A stretch of DNA of 38,491 nt from positions 1,546 through 40,036 of the forward strand of contig DGDP01000036.1 of the NCBI GenBank assembly GCA_002385485.1, in the 5' to 3' direction. The DNA is from Acetomicrobium sp. UBA3949. GTDB lineage: Bacteria; Synergistota; Synergistia; Synergistales; Acetomicrobiaceae. A program made the position numbers and the translations under genes. The notes under the pieces were generated by a model. It worked only from the letters and a program-made list of their open reading frames with translations. It was not told the origin of the DNA and made no database searches. Positions within the stretch are counted from its first letter, which is position 1. Every line of letters starts with the position of its first letter. Positions 16,673-24,748 of this stretch are shown piece after piece.

Positions 16673-17083
16673 TCAAGAGCGAAGCACATCAATTGCGCTG
16701 CCCCAGATCTCCTTGGCCGACTCCACTACCATTAAATTAGCCTCGTAAGCCCTGGTAGCAGCCATCATATCCGTCATTTCTCTGACCACGTTGACGTTTG
16801 GATAGGCCACGTAACCTTCTTCGTCTGCATCGGGATGCTCTGGCTGATATACCATGCGTGGAGGCAGATCATCCTCTTCAATCTTTTCCACTCGGACCCC
16901 TTTGGCGTCCTTTTCCGTCGCTTCAAGCCTTTCGGCAAAAATTGGCACCTTGCGCCTGTAGGGTCCTCCGTCCTGCGTTCGAGTCGTGTTCACGTTGGCC
17001 AAATTTTGTGATATGAGATCCATCCACAGCCTATGGGCAGTTAAAGAGCTGCCGGCTATTTCGAGGGAATCAAAAAGACGCAT
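16673..17083 (-). CDS. flgC: FlgC proximal rod protein
   Basis: 136 aa rod protein. The N-terminus carries SSLTAHRLWMDLISQNLANVNTT (Flg_bb_rod motif, with NLANVNTT diagnostic). The central VEEDDLPPRMVYQPEHPDAD region is followed by EGYVAYPNVNVVREMTDM, the FlgC-specific signature. The C-terminus ends in ANLMVVESAKE. ATG 17083 overlaps the flgB stop as TGATG; a GTG three bases upstream is an alternative start. It is the second and last gene of a two-gene transcript. Confidence 0.96.
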   Translation of the reverse strand: MRLFDSLEIAGSSLTAHRLWMDLISQNLANVNTTRTQDGGPYRRKVPIFAERLEATEKDAKGVRVEKIEEDDLPPRMVYQPEHPDADEEGYVAYPNVNVVREMTDMMAATRAYEANLMVVESAKEIWGSAIDVLRS

Positions 17084-17490
17084 CACCTACCGCCCCCAAT
17101 GGCCGTTTTGTAGGAACCGACTCTTTTAGACATCAGGCTTGCCAAAGCGGTATAGGTCATTCTGGCTTGGGCCAACTTGGACATCTCGATATCGAGGTCG
17201 ACACCGTTACCGTCCCACCTCGCCAATTCACCCACGACACGATGTTCTTTCGGGGTAATGTCCTTTATATCCCGATGCAAGTTTGTAATATGGGCTTCAT
17301 GTGTTGTCGCCAGGGGCAGTTTGGGCCTTTTGCTCACGGAAAGCGCCTCGCGAAGTTCATCCTCGAAGGTAACCTCGCTGCGGGCATATCCCGGCGTATT
17401 TGTATTTGCCACGTTTTGGGAAATTGCTTCAAAACGCTTCGATAACCCCTTCATGCCAAGGGTAATGACATCCCATGTTACGTCCCTCAT
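17083..17490 (-). CDS. flgB: FlgB proximal rod protein
   Basis: 135 aa. The N-terminal rod motif is GMKGLSKRFEAISQNVANTNTPGYARSEVTFEDEL, broken here as the NVANTNTPGYAR core (about 27-38). The later GVDLDIEMSKLAQARMTYTAL segment is typical of FlgB. The ATG at 17490 has AGGGGTG seven bases upstream. It is the first gene behind the sigma-28 type promoter at 17511-17538. In Bacillus flgB is likewise the first gene of the long fla/che operon and follows codY. Confidence 0.96.
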   Translation of the reverse strand: MRDVTWDVITLGMKGLSKRFEAISQNVANTNTPGYARSEVTFEDELREALSVSKRPKLPLATTHEAHITNLHRDIKDITPKEHRVVGELARWDGNGVDLDIEMSKLAQARMTYTALASLMSKRVGSYKTAIGGGR

Positions 17491-17510
17491 GTATCAACAC
17501 CCCTATACTC

Positions 17511-17538
17511 TAATCGGCAAAAAACTCATGTACCTTTA
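17511..17538 (-). promoter_or_regulatory. Sigma-28/SigD-type promoter of flgBC
   Basis: Minus-strand TAAA (17538-17535), 16 bases, then GCCGATTA (17518-17511). This matches the flagellar sigma-28 consensus (TAAA, about 15-16 bases, GCCGATAA/T) with one base different in the -10. The predicted start of transcription gives a leader of roughly 15-20 bases to the flgB ATG, with the ribosome site AGGGGTG inside it. Confidence 0.75.
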
Positions 17539-17596
17539 GAACCCCCAAAGGCGCTTATTTAAATCATATATTAAATATATTGGGCAAATCGGCCTT

Positions 17597-18427
17597 TTAT
17601 TTGCTTAACTCCTCTAAAAAGATGGGGGACAAGATCTTTATATAAGTCCCCTTCATGCCCAAACTCCTGCTTTCGATCAGGCCTGCGCTCTCCAGCTTGC
17701 GCAGGGCATTGACGATGACGCTCCTGGTAACCCCTATCCTGTCGGCAACTCTGCTTGCCACTACTACCCCTTCGTAACCCCCGAGCTCTTTAAGAATTGC
17801 TTTTATGGACTCCATCTCCGAATAGGAAAGAGCTCTGACCGCTATTTGGACCATAAACCGTTCCTTTGCCCTCTCTTCGATGTGATGTGTCCTGTCGTAC
17901 AAAATTTCGATTCCCACAACGGTTGCAAGATACTCAGACAATACAAGATCACGCGTATCGAAGGGGGCCCCAAAACGAGCCAAGATAAGCGTTCCCAACC
18001 TCTCTCCGCAACTGAAAATGGGCACATATACTACATGCTTATTGAAGTACCTGCAGGGCTCGTCAGCGTAGGCGCAATTGCCGTGATCGCTGTGATTTAA
18101 AACCGATTCGCTGTGTTGGTTCAGTCTTTCGGTATAGTTTTTGGGCATATAGCCCTCATTAAGCAACTGTTCCATATAATCGCACCTGTAATCGCTTATC
18201 CAGGCATAACCCAATATTTTGCCCTCTCCGTTGATTATATATACGTTAGCGGTTGCCAGATCGCACAACAACCTGGCAATCTTTTGATAATCCGGATGGG
18301 GCGTCATGGCGGAGGATTGAAGGGTCCTGCTTATTATTCGCGTCTTATTCAGCAAATCCTCCATTGCAGTGGGGTTAACGATTTTGGGCCTTGCTTCAAT
18401 TAGCTCACGAGGCGTTTCCATGACCAT
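17597..18427 (-). CDS. codY: CodY global nutritional regulator
   Basis: 276 aa. The N-terminal GAF domain (about 1-155) would sense branched-chain amino acids. A linker and a C-terminal winged helix-turn-helix (about 205-262) follow, with the nearly invariant CodY recognition region GVTRSVIVNALRKLESAG and then IESRSLGMKGTYIKIL. CodY represses nutrient-limitation genes when GTP and branched-chain amino acids are high. The ATG at 18427 is preferred: AGAAGGTG lies seven bases upstream, and an upstream GTG (18436) is part of that ribosome site. It is the fourth gene after xerC-hslV-hslU, the same order as in Bacillus subtilis. Confidence 0.96.
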   Translation of the reverse strand: MVMETPRELIEARPKIVNPTAMEDLLNKTRIISRTLQSSAMTPHPDYQKIARLLCDLATANVYIINGEGKILGYAWISDYRCDYMEQLLNEGYMPKNYTERLNQHSESVLNHSDHGNCAYADEPCRYFNKHVVYVPIFSCGERLGTLILARFGAPFDTRDLVLSEYLATVVGIEILYDRTHHIEERAKERFMVQIAVRALSYSEMESIKAILKELGGYEGVVVASRVADRIGVTRSVIVNALRKLESAGLIESRSLGMKGTYIKILSPIFLEELSK

Positions 18428-18445
18428 CAATTTCACCTTCTTAAC

Positions 18446-19858
18446 TTATAATAAATACCTTCTGAGATCGGCGTTCTCCACTAAATCAGCGAGACGCTCG
18501 TTGACGAAGGTTTCATCGATTCGCACTTTCCTCTCCCTTAATTCCGGCGCTTTGAAGCTTATATCTTCCAAAAGCTGTTCCATCATGGTATGCAGCCTTC
18601 GCGCCCCGATGTTTTCCATTTCCCTGTTCATCTTTGCCGCCAAAGAGGCGATGGCTTTAAGGGCTCCGTCATCGAAAATCAGTTCTATGCCCTCTGTTTC
18701 GAGCAATGCCTTATATTGCTTGACCAAACTGTTTTCCGGCTCGACAAGGATGCGCAACAATTCCTCTTCTTCAAGGGCGTCCAGTTCAACCCGTATGGGA
18801 AACCTGCCCTGCAATTCCGGTATGAGATCCGAGGGCTTTGTTTCATGAAAGGCTCCGGCACCTATGAAAAGTATATGATCCGTTTTCACGGGGCCGTATT
18901 TAGTCTGCACCGTCGTCCCCTCAACGAGGGGAAGGAGATCGCGCTGTACTCCCTCTCTGCTCACGTCGGGGCCGTATTTCTGCCCGCCGGAGGAGGCAAT
19001 CTTGTCCAGCTCGTCTATAAATACTATGCCCTCTTCCTGGACCTTATCCAAGGCTTCCTGAACCAAGGCATCCATATCTATAAGCTTTTCCGCTTCCTCC
19101 TGCTGGAAGATCTTTAAAGCATTAGCTACGGTAACTCTTTTGCGTTTGATCTTCTTGGGCAAAATGCCGCCCAACAACTCGCCCAAATTCAAGCCCATCT
19201 CCTCCATGCCGGCTCCGACGAAGGGGATGTTCGACAGCGGGCTTTCTGCAACTTCGATCTCTATTTCCCTGTCGTTTAACTTCCCCTCCCTTAAGAGTTT
19301 TCTAAACTTCTCCCTCGTCGTCCTTTTAGTCTCCCTCTCCGTCTCGTCGGGCTCCTCCTCTCCTTCCGTGGAATCGCCTAGCAAAAGCCTCATAAAATCC
19401 TGAGGCTGCCTGCTTTTATGCTTAGTCGGAAGGAGGGCATCGAGAACCCTCTCCTCCGCCAGCGTTTCCGCAACAGCACTGTTTTCTTCTATCTTTCTGG
19501 ATTTGACCATGTGCACGGCAATATCAGCCATTTCTCGAATCATGGATTCCACGTCCCGGCCAACGTAACCAACTTCAGTATATTTGGATGCTTCGACTTT
19601 AACGAAGGGCGCATTCACGAGCTGGGCCAGACGTCTCGCTATTTCGGTCTTTCCCACGCCTGTGGGGCCTACCATTAAAATATTTTTTGGAATTATCTCC
19701 TTCGCAAGCTCCTTTGGAAGTCTTTTTCTTCTGATGCGATTGCGCAAGGCAACCGCTACAGACTTTTTCGCCTTCATCTGCCCTATGACGTATCTATCCA
19801 AATAGGCCATCACCTGGGATGGCGTCAGTTCGTCCCCTTTAATCACTGCCTCATTCAC
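18446..19858 (-). CDS. hslU: HslU/ClpY ATPase subunit of the HslUV protease
   Basis: 470 aa AAA+ unfoldase that feeds substrates to HslV. Walker A GPTGVGKT is at 64-71, and Walker B is in IVFIDELDKIA (about 274-284). The central I-domain (about 110-250) contains the lysine- and glutamate-rich KRTTREKFRKLLREGKL. AGAFHETKPSDLIPELQGRFPIRVEL, the sensor region, precedes the C-terminal LRRYLL tail that docks into HslV. The GTG start at 19858 overlaps hslV by eight bases. Confidence 0.97.
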   Translation of the reverse strand: MNEAVIKGDELTPSQVMAYLDRYVIGQMKAKKSVAVALRNRIRRKRLPKELAKEIIPKNILMVGPTGVGKTEIARRLAQLVNAPFVKVEASKYTEVGYVGRDVESMIREMADIAVHMVKSRKIEENSAVAETLAEERVLDALLPTKHKSRQPQDFMRLLLGDSTEGEEEPDETERETKRTTREKFRKLLREGKLNDREIEIEVAESPLSNIPFVGAGMEEMGLNLGELLGGILPKKIKRKRVTVANALKIFQQEEAEKLIDMDALVQEALDKVQEEGIVFIDELDKIASSGGQKYGPDVSREGVQRDLLPLVEGTTVQTKYGPVKTDHILFIGAGAFHETKPSDLIPELQGRFPIRVELDALEEEELLRILVEPENSLVKQYKALLETEGIELIFDDGALKAIASLAAKMNREMENIGARRLHTMMEQLLEDISFKAPELRERKVRIDETFVNERLADLVENADLRRYLL

Positions 19859-20387
19859 CTTTTATCACCTCTAATGTGATGATATCGTTCGTATATATGC
19901 ATAACTCCGAAGCAATCTGCAGCGATCTTTTCGCAATTTCGCCAGCCCCCATGTCGGAAACCTCTATAAAGGCCTTTGCAGCGGCCAGAGCGTATCCCGA
20001 ACCGGAACCTATGGAAGCTACATCGCTATCGGGCTCAAGGACATCGCCCGCACCGGAAAGCAGAAGTGTCTGTCGCAGATCGGCCACCAACATCATTGCT
20101 TCCAGCCTGCGCAGCGCTTTATCTGTGCGCCACTCCTTTACCAGGTCAACTGCAGCGCGCATCAAGTTTCCGCTGTGACCTTCGAGATACCTTTCGAAGC
20201 GCTCGAGCAGGGTCATGGCATCAGCCGTGCTGCCAGCAAAGCCCGCCAGGACATTTCCTCCTGCAAGACGCCTCACTTTTTTGGCTCCGTTTTTTATAAT
20301 CTGGTGCTCTAAGGTTACCTGACCATCTCCGGCCATGGCGACCTCATCGCCCCTTCTCACGCAAATGATAGTGGTACCTTTAAACAT
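19851..20387 (-). CDS. hslV: HslV/ClpQ peptidase subunit
   Basis: 178 aa threonine peptidase, proteasome-beta-like. The start at ATG 20387 is chosen because GGAGAGGTG lies five bases upstream and the encoded MFKGTTIICVRRG fits the family. A longer frame from 20417 adds ten residues not seen in HslV. After processing, the first Thr of TTI would be the catalytic N-terminal residue. AMAGDGQVTLE, GFAGSTADAMTLLERFE and IGSGSGYALAAAKA are family motifs. The start overlaps the xerC stop by eight bases. Confidence 0.96.
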   Translation of the reverse strand: MFKGTTIICVRRGDEVAMAGDGQVTLEHQIIKNGAKKVRRLAGGNVLAGFAGSTADAMTLLERFERYLEGHSGNLMRAAVDLVKEWRTDKALRRLEAMMLVADLRQTLLLSGAGDVLEPDSDVASIGSGSGYALAAAKAFIEVSDMGAGEIAKRSLQIASELCIYTNDIITLEVIKGE

Positions 20388-21273
20388 CTTTTTCACCTCT
20401 CCCCCTGGGATGGGCATTTATATAACTTTTTTTCAACTGCTCGTAACTGATCTTGAGATATCTTTGAGTGGTAACCAAACTCTGGTGCCCCAACAATTCC
20501 TGCAGTACCCTCAAGGAAGCCCCCCCTTCCAGCATGTGAGTTGCAAAGCTGTGACGAAGCATGTGGGGGCTTACGCCTGCTAACCCAACCCTTTTTGCAG
20601 CCCTGGAGACGACCCTGTGCACCGTCCGCACGGCAATACGCTCGCAACCGTCTCCGGGAAATAAGGGGCCGCTCGATTTTCCTAAAAAAACCTGCCATTC
20701 CCTCAATGCCTTCTGGGCATGCTTTCCCATTGGAACCAAACGCTCCTTCTCCCCCTTGCCCTTGACTCGTAACCATCTTTCCTCTATATCCACATCTTCC
20801 CAATCCAGGGCGACCAACTCGGCAACCCTCAAACCACAACCGTACAGAAGTTCAAGTATAGCTCTGTCCCTTATCTCAAATTCACCGTTTGGACCGCTCT
20901 CGAGCATCATTTTGACATCTTCGTAAGCCAATGCTCTGGGCAGCCTCTTGGGCTCTTTCGGCCCTCTAACACCTTTGGTAGGATCAGAGGTCAGCTTTCC
21001 GCTTTGAAGCAAAAAGTTCGTCCAACTTCTCAGTGACGACAGCTTCCTCAACACCGAGCTTTTAGAATATCCATATGCCGCCAGTTCCCTGAGAAAGGCG
21101 CGAATGTGAGCCTGCTCGATTTTCTCGACCTCCTCCACACCTTGTGAGATTACGTAGTCGACAAACTGAGAGAGGTCGACTGCGTAATTGATGACGGTGT
21201 TGTCCGTCCTTCCGCTTGCATATTTCAAATATTCCAAAAAAGCATCGACCGAGGAAGAAATATTTTCGCTCAT
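20380..21273 (-). CDS. xerC: XerC/XerD-type tyrosine recombinase
   Basis: 297 aa. The N-terminal SAM-like DNA-binding domain (about 5-90) precedes the catalytic domain (about 108-280). Catalytic residues are visible: Arg149 in GCGLRVAEL, Lys in VKGKGEKER (near 171-175), the H-x-x-R of HMLRHSF (His237, Arg240), His263 in LLGHQSL and Tyr272 in TQRYLKI. It resolves chromosome dimers at dif sites, or is the CodV-type equivalent given its place before hslV-hslU-codY. The start chosen is ATG 21273; no ribosome site is present, and the mRNA may begin at or next to this ATG. Confidence 0.94.
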   Translation of the reverse strand: MSENISSSVDAFLEYLKYASGRTDNTVINYAVDLSQFVDYVISQGVEEVEKIEQAHIRAFLRELAAYGYSKSSVLRKLSSLRSWTNFLLQSGKLTSDPTKGVRGPKEPKRLPRALAYEDVKMMLESGPNGEFEIRDRAILELLYGCGLRVAELVALDWEDVDIEERWLRVKGKGEKERLVPMGKHAQKALREWQVFLGKSSGPLFPGDGCERIAVRTVHRVVSRAAKRVGLAGVSPHMLRHSFATHMLEGGASLRVLQELLGHQSLVTTQRYLKISYEQLKKSYINAHPRGRGEKDV

Positions 21274-21279
21274 GCGCAA

Positions 21280-21302
21280 ATTATATCATATTGCTGAAAA
21301 TA
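21280..21302 (-). promoter_or_regulatory. Extended -10 promoter of xerC-hslVU-codY with a candidate CodY box
   Basis: TGATATAAT places an extended -10 hexamer TATAAT at 21285-21280 on the minus strand; the -35 region is weak. Transcription would begin about 6-7 bases downstream, essentially at the xerC ATG (21273). Directly upstream, 21302-21288 reads TATTTTCAGCAATAT, which matches the CodY consensus AATTTTCWGAAAATT at 11 of 15 positions. Confidence 0.55.
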
Positions 21303-21363
21303 AAAGTATATTCTGATTAATTGCGTCTTTTCGATAAAATTGACACGAAGAATTGTCATTACA

Positions 21364-22701
21364 TTAAAACAGCTCATTCCGGGATTCCATAAAGGCACGA
21401 AGAGACTCCAGTGCGCTACTGGCTATCGCTTCACAACGTCGCCTTTTGTCCTTTATCTTTTTCGGCAGGGGCGGCAACAACCCCAGGTTGATGTTCATGG
21501 GTTGAAAGGATTTGGGATTGGCATTGTTCAGATACCATAACAAAGAGCCAATGGCAGTCTCCCTGGGCCACGAGAGAAGGGTGTTTCCCTTTAGCAAACA
21601 AAACATGTTTAAAGCGGCGACCAATCCCATGGCCGTGCTCTCCACGTAACCTTCCACGCCAGCCAATTGGCCTGCGAGAAAAAGATCCTCGAAACCCTTC
21701 AACCTCAGATATTCATCGAGCACTACAGGAGCATTGACGTAGATGTTTCTGTGCATAACACCATATCTTGCAAACTCGGCTTCCCCCAACCCCGGGATGA
21801 GGCGAAAGATCCTGTCCTGCTCGGACCATCTCAAGTTAGTCTGAAAGCCGACAATGTTATAAAGCCTTCCTTCTTTATCGTCCTGTCGCAGCTGAACGAC
21901 GGCGTAAGGCTCTCTCCCGCTTCGCGGATCTTTGAGGCCCACCGGTCTCATGGGCCCAAACCTCAGAGCGTCACGCCCTCTTTTCGCTATCACCTCTACG
22001 GGCAAACATCCTTCGAAGAAATGCTCCTCTTCGAACTCGTGGCGCATGGCCACTTCGCCTTCTATCAGGGCCTCATAGAAGCGCTGATATTCCTCCTCGT
22101 TTAGCGGACAGTTGATGTAATCTTCGCCATAACCGTAACGACTGCCGTAGAAAGCTATCTCCATGTTTATACTCTCCCGCAGCACCACAGGAGCGACGGC
22201 ATCGTAGAAGTACAAAAAATCTTCGCCGACCAGAGCCTTGAGGTTGGAGGCCAGTGAAGGCGAAGTCAGGGGACCACTCGCAACTATCGCAGGCCCTCCT
22301 CCGATTTTTTCGACCTCATCCCTTATTATTTCCACCGAAGGCATCGACCCTATCCTGGAGGTAACCTCTTCGCTGAAGGCCTCTCTATCCACGGCAAGGG
22401 CCCAACCGGCAGGAACTTTATGCAGATCAGCGCATTTTATTATCAAGCTATCAAGCCCTCTGAGTTCGGCCTTTAAAATGCCAGCTGGGCTTGAAAGAAC
22501 GTCGGAACCGAGGGAGTTGCTGCAGACAAGTTCCGCAAATTTCGATGTCCTGTGTGCCGGAGGATATTTCTTGGGCCTCATTTCGTAAAGCCTTACCTTA
22601 ATTCCTCTCTTGGCGAGCTGATAGGCAGCCTCGCTTCCCGCAAGCCCTCCCCCGACGATAGTCACCGCCAAATTATCTTTCTCCAACGGCTCCAGCATCA
22701 T
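21364..22701 (-). CDS. trmFO: TrmFO, folate/FAD-dependent tRNA m5U54 methyltransferase
   Basis: 445 aa flavoprotein that methylates U54 in the tRNA T-loop using methylene-tetrahydrofolate. An N-terminal FAD-binding Rossmann motif VTIVGGGLAGSEAAYQLAKRG (residues 13-33, GxGxxG core) is followed by LYEMRPKKYPPAHRT, FAELVCSNSLGSD and LAGQLAGVEGYVESTAMGLVAAL, all family signatures. The ATG at 22701 is chosen because AAGGAGG is nine bases upstream. The gene overlaps the end of topA by 29 bases. The order topA-trmFO-xerC-hslVU-codY is the classical gid context. Confidence 0.96.
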   Translation of the reverse strand: MMLEPLEKDNLAVTIVGGGLAGSEAAYQLAKRGIKVRLYEMRPKKYPPAHRTSKFAELVCSNSLGSDVLSSPAGILKAELRGLDSLIIKCADLHKVPAGWALAVDREAFSEEVTSRIGSMPSVEIIRDEVEKIGGGPAIVASGPLTSPSLASNLKALVGEDFLYFYDAVAPVVLRESINMEIAFYGSRYGYGEDYINCPLNEEEYQRFYEALIEGEVAMRHEFEEEHFFEGCLPVEVIAKRGRDALRFGPMRPVGLKDPRSGREPYAVVQLRQDDKEGRLYNIVGFQTNLRWSEQDRIFRLIPGLGEAEFARYGVMHRNIYVNAPVVLDEYLRLKGFEDLFLAGQLAGVEGYVESTAMGLVAALNMFCLLKGNTLLSWPRETAIGSLLWYLNNANPKSFQPMNINLGLLPPLPKKIKDKRRRCEAIASSALESLRAFMESRNELF

Positions 22702-24748
22702 CGGGAATTTCCTCCTTTTCATATCCGCAATCGGCGCACTTTACTGCCTTTCTTTTAACCACAAAAGGGCCGCCGCACTTGGGACAAATTTCTCCTGTGG
22801 GCTTGCTCCAACTTACGAAATCGCATTTAGGATATCTGGAGCAGCCATAAAAGGGCCTTCTGTTTTTTGAACGAAGGAGCACCACCTTGCCTTCGCCGCA
22901 CTTGGGACAGGTTATGTCTAAGCTGTTTTTGAAATTTCTCGTATATTTACAATCAGGATAGGCCGAACAGGCTATAAATTTACCGTAACGGCCGTGTTTT
23001 ACGATTAACTGGGCATCGCAAAGGGGACATTTTTCGTCTATAGTTTCGACGGGTACTTCCACCTTGGCCACGTTTTGGACGCTTTTCAAAATACCCTCAA
23101 AGTGAACCCAAAATTCCCTGACTACCGAAAGCCAAGATGTCTCGCCCCTCTCCACTTTGTCCAGCTCATCCTCCATCTTCGCCGTAAATTCGACATTGAT
23201 CAGAGACTGAAAGTGTTCGACCAAAAAGGAATTTACCGTAACCCCAAGCTCCGTGGGAAAAAGCTTCTTGGCTTCGTCTCTCTCGACGTAATGTCTGTCG
23301 TAAAGCGTCTGTATTATTGTCGCATACGTCGACGGTCTGCCTATTCCCTTCTCTTCCAAGACCTTAACTAAGCCCGACTCCGTATATCTGGATGGCGGTT
23401 TGGTGAATTTTTGTTCTTTATCGAGTTTCAACAACTTCAGCGCCTCTCCGACCTCCGCCTCGGGCAAGATTTCCTCCTTCATTTCCAGCGGCCAAAGCCT
23501 GCTCCAACCGTCGAAAATCAAGGTCACTCCGCTTTGTCTCAAGGTGTAAGGCCCTGCTTCCACCTCCAGGTTGGTCCTGGCCACAACAGCAGGCTCCATT
23601 TGGGAAGCCAAAAAACGCTTCCATATCAGCTCGTACAAGGCCTTTTGATCTTTCGTCAAGTGAGTTTCTATTTCTTCGGGTACTAAACGGACATTAGTAG
23701 GCCTTATGGCCTCATGAGCATCTTGAGACCGCTCCTTGGATATATACTGATGGGGTTTTTCCGGCAAATACCTTTCTCCGAAGTTTTCCTCTATGAACTT
23801 GCGAGCCATGGCTATACCTTCCGGAGCTATACGCAGGCTATCTGTCCGCATATAGGTAATCAGACCCACAGGCCCCTGCCCGGGCAGATCGATCCCTTCA
23901 TATAAGCTTTGGGCTACGCGCATGGTCTTCTGGGGAGAAAAACCCAGCCGTTTTGCCGCTTCCTGCTGGAGGGTGCTGGTCTTAAAGGGCGGAAGAGGGT
24001 TTCTCTTACCCTCCTTCGTATCGAACTTCGAGACTACATAGGACGAAGACAGCAATTCGTTATATACGGCCTGGGCATCGATGGCATTCGTAATCCTTAT
24101 GTTTTTGCCGTCCTTCTTGGCAAGCTTTAGTGTAAACTGCCCCCTTTCCCCTTTCGCCACTGCGGTGACAACCCAATATTCCTGGGGGACAAAGGCCTTT
24201 ATTTCCGCTTCCTTCTCGCAAATAAGCCTAAGGGCTACCGATTGAACCCTGCCTGCCGAAAGCCCGGCCTTGACCTTTTTCCACAGCAAAGGACTCAAGC
24301 TATAACCCATGAGCCTGTCTACAAGCCTTCTGGCCTGTTGTGCGTCGACCTTATCCATGTCTATCGGTTCGGCCTTAGAGAAAGCCTCTTTTACGGCTCT
24401 GGGCGTTATTTCATACATGCGAACCCTGCAGGGCTCTTCGCAAGATATGGACAATAGATTCGCCAAATGCCAGGCTATTGCTTCTCCCTCCCTATCCGGG
24501 TCAGAAGCGAGCAATACGTTCTTTGCCTTCTGAGCAGCCGTTTTAAGCTCTCGAACCAACGGGCCCTTGCCTCTGACAAGGATGTATTCCGGCTCGAAAT
24601 TATTTTCTATATCGACGCCCAATCTGCTTTTGGGAAGATCTCTTACATGCCCGTTGCTTGCCTTTATATCGTATTTACGACCGAGTATTTTTTCCAAAGT
24701 CTTAGCTTTAGTAGGAGATTCGACTATCACTAAAGTTTTATACGACAC
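22673..24748 (-). CDS. topA: DNA topoisomerase I (type IA)
   Basis: 691 aa. The Toprim domain at the N-terminus has TLVIVESPTKAKT (5-17) and the acidic motif SDPDREGEA (82-90). The active-site tyrosine is Tyr299 in LITYMRTDSLRI. Three C-terminal zinc ribbons follow (CPLCDAQL..., CPKCGEGKVV..., CPKCGGPFVV..., about 585-680). It relaxes negative supercoils. The start GTG 24748 is supported by GGAAGGTG upstream and by the family N-terminus; an open frame 25 codons further upstream lies wholly inside dprA. It overlaps dprA by 11 bases. Confidence 0.97.
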   Translation of the reverse strand: MSYKTLVIVESPTKAKTLEKILGRKYDIKASNGHVRDLPKSRLGVDIENNFEPEYILVRGKGPLVRELKTAAQKAKNVLLASDPDREGEAIAWHLANLLSISCEEPCRVRMYEITPRAVKEAFSKAEPIDMDKVDAQQARRLVDRLMGYSLSPLLWKKVKAGLSAGRVQSVALRLICEKEAEIKAFVPQEYWVVTAVAKGERGQFTLKLAKKDGKNIRITNAIDAQAVYNELLSSSYVVSKFDTKEGKRNPLPPFKTSTLQQEAAKRLGFSPQKTMRVAQSLYEGIDLPGQGPVGLITYMRTDSLRIAPEGIAMARKFIEENFGERYLPEKPHQYISKERSQDAHEAIRPTNVRLVPEEIETHLTKDQKALYELIWKRFLASQMEPAVVARTNLEVEAGPYTLRQSGVTLIFDGWSRLWPLEMKEEILPEAEVGEALKLLKLDKEQKFTKPPSRYTESGLVKVLEEKGIGRPSTYATIIQTLYDRHYVERDEAKKLFPTELGVTVNSFLVEHFQSLINVEFTAKMEDELDKVERGETSWLSVVREFWVHFEGILKSVQNVAKVEVPVETIDEKCPLCDAQLIVKHGRYGKFIACSAYPDCKYTRNFKNSLDITCPKCGEGKVVLLRSKNRRPFYGCSRYPKCDFVSWSKPTGEICPKCGGPFVVKRKAVKCADCGYEKEEIPDDAGAVGER

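Noticed and set aside
17536..17560. Small hairpin CCTTT...AAAGG after codY as a terminator
   Set aside because: The stem is only five bases and the T tract is nine bases away; the sequence is better explained by the sigma-28 -35 element that overlaps it.
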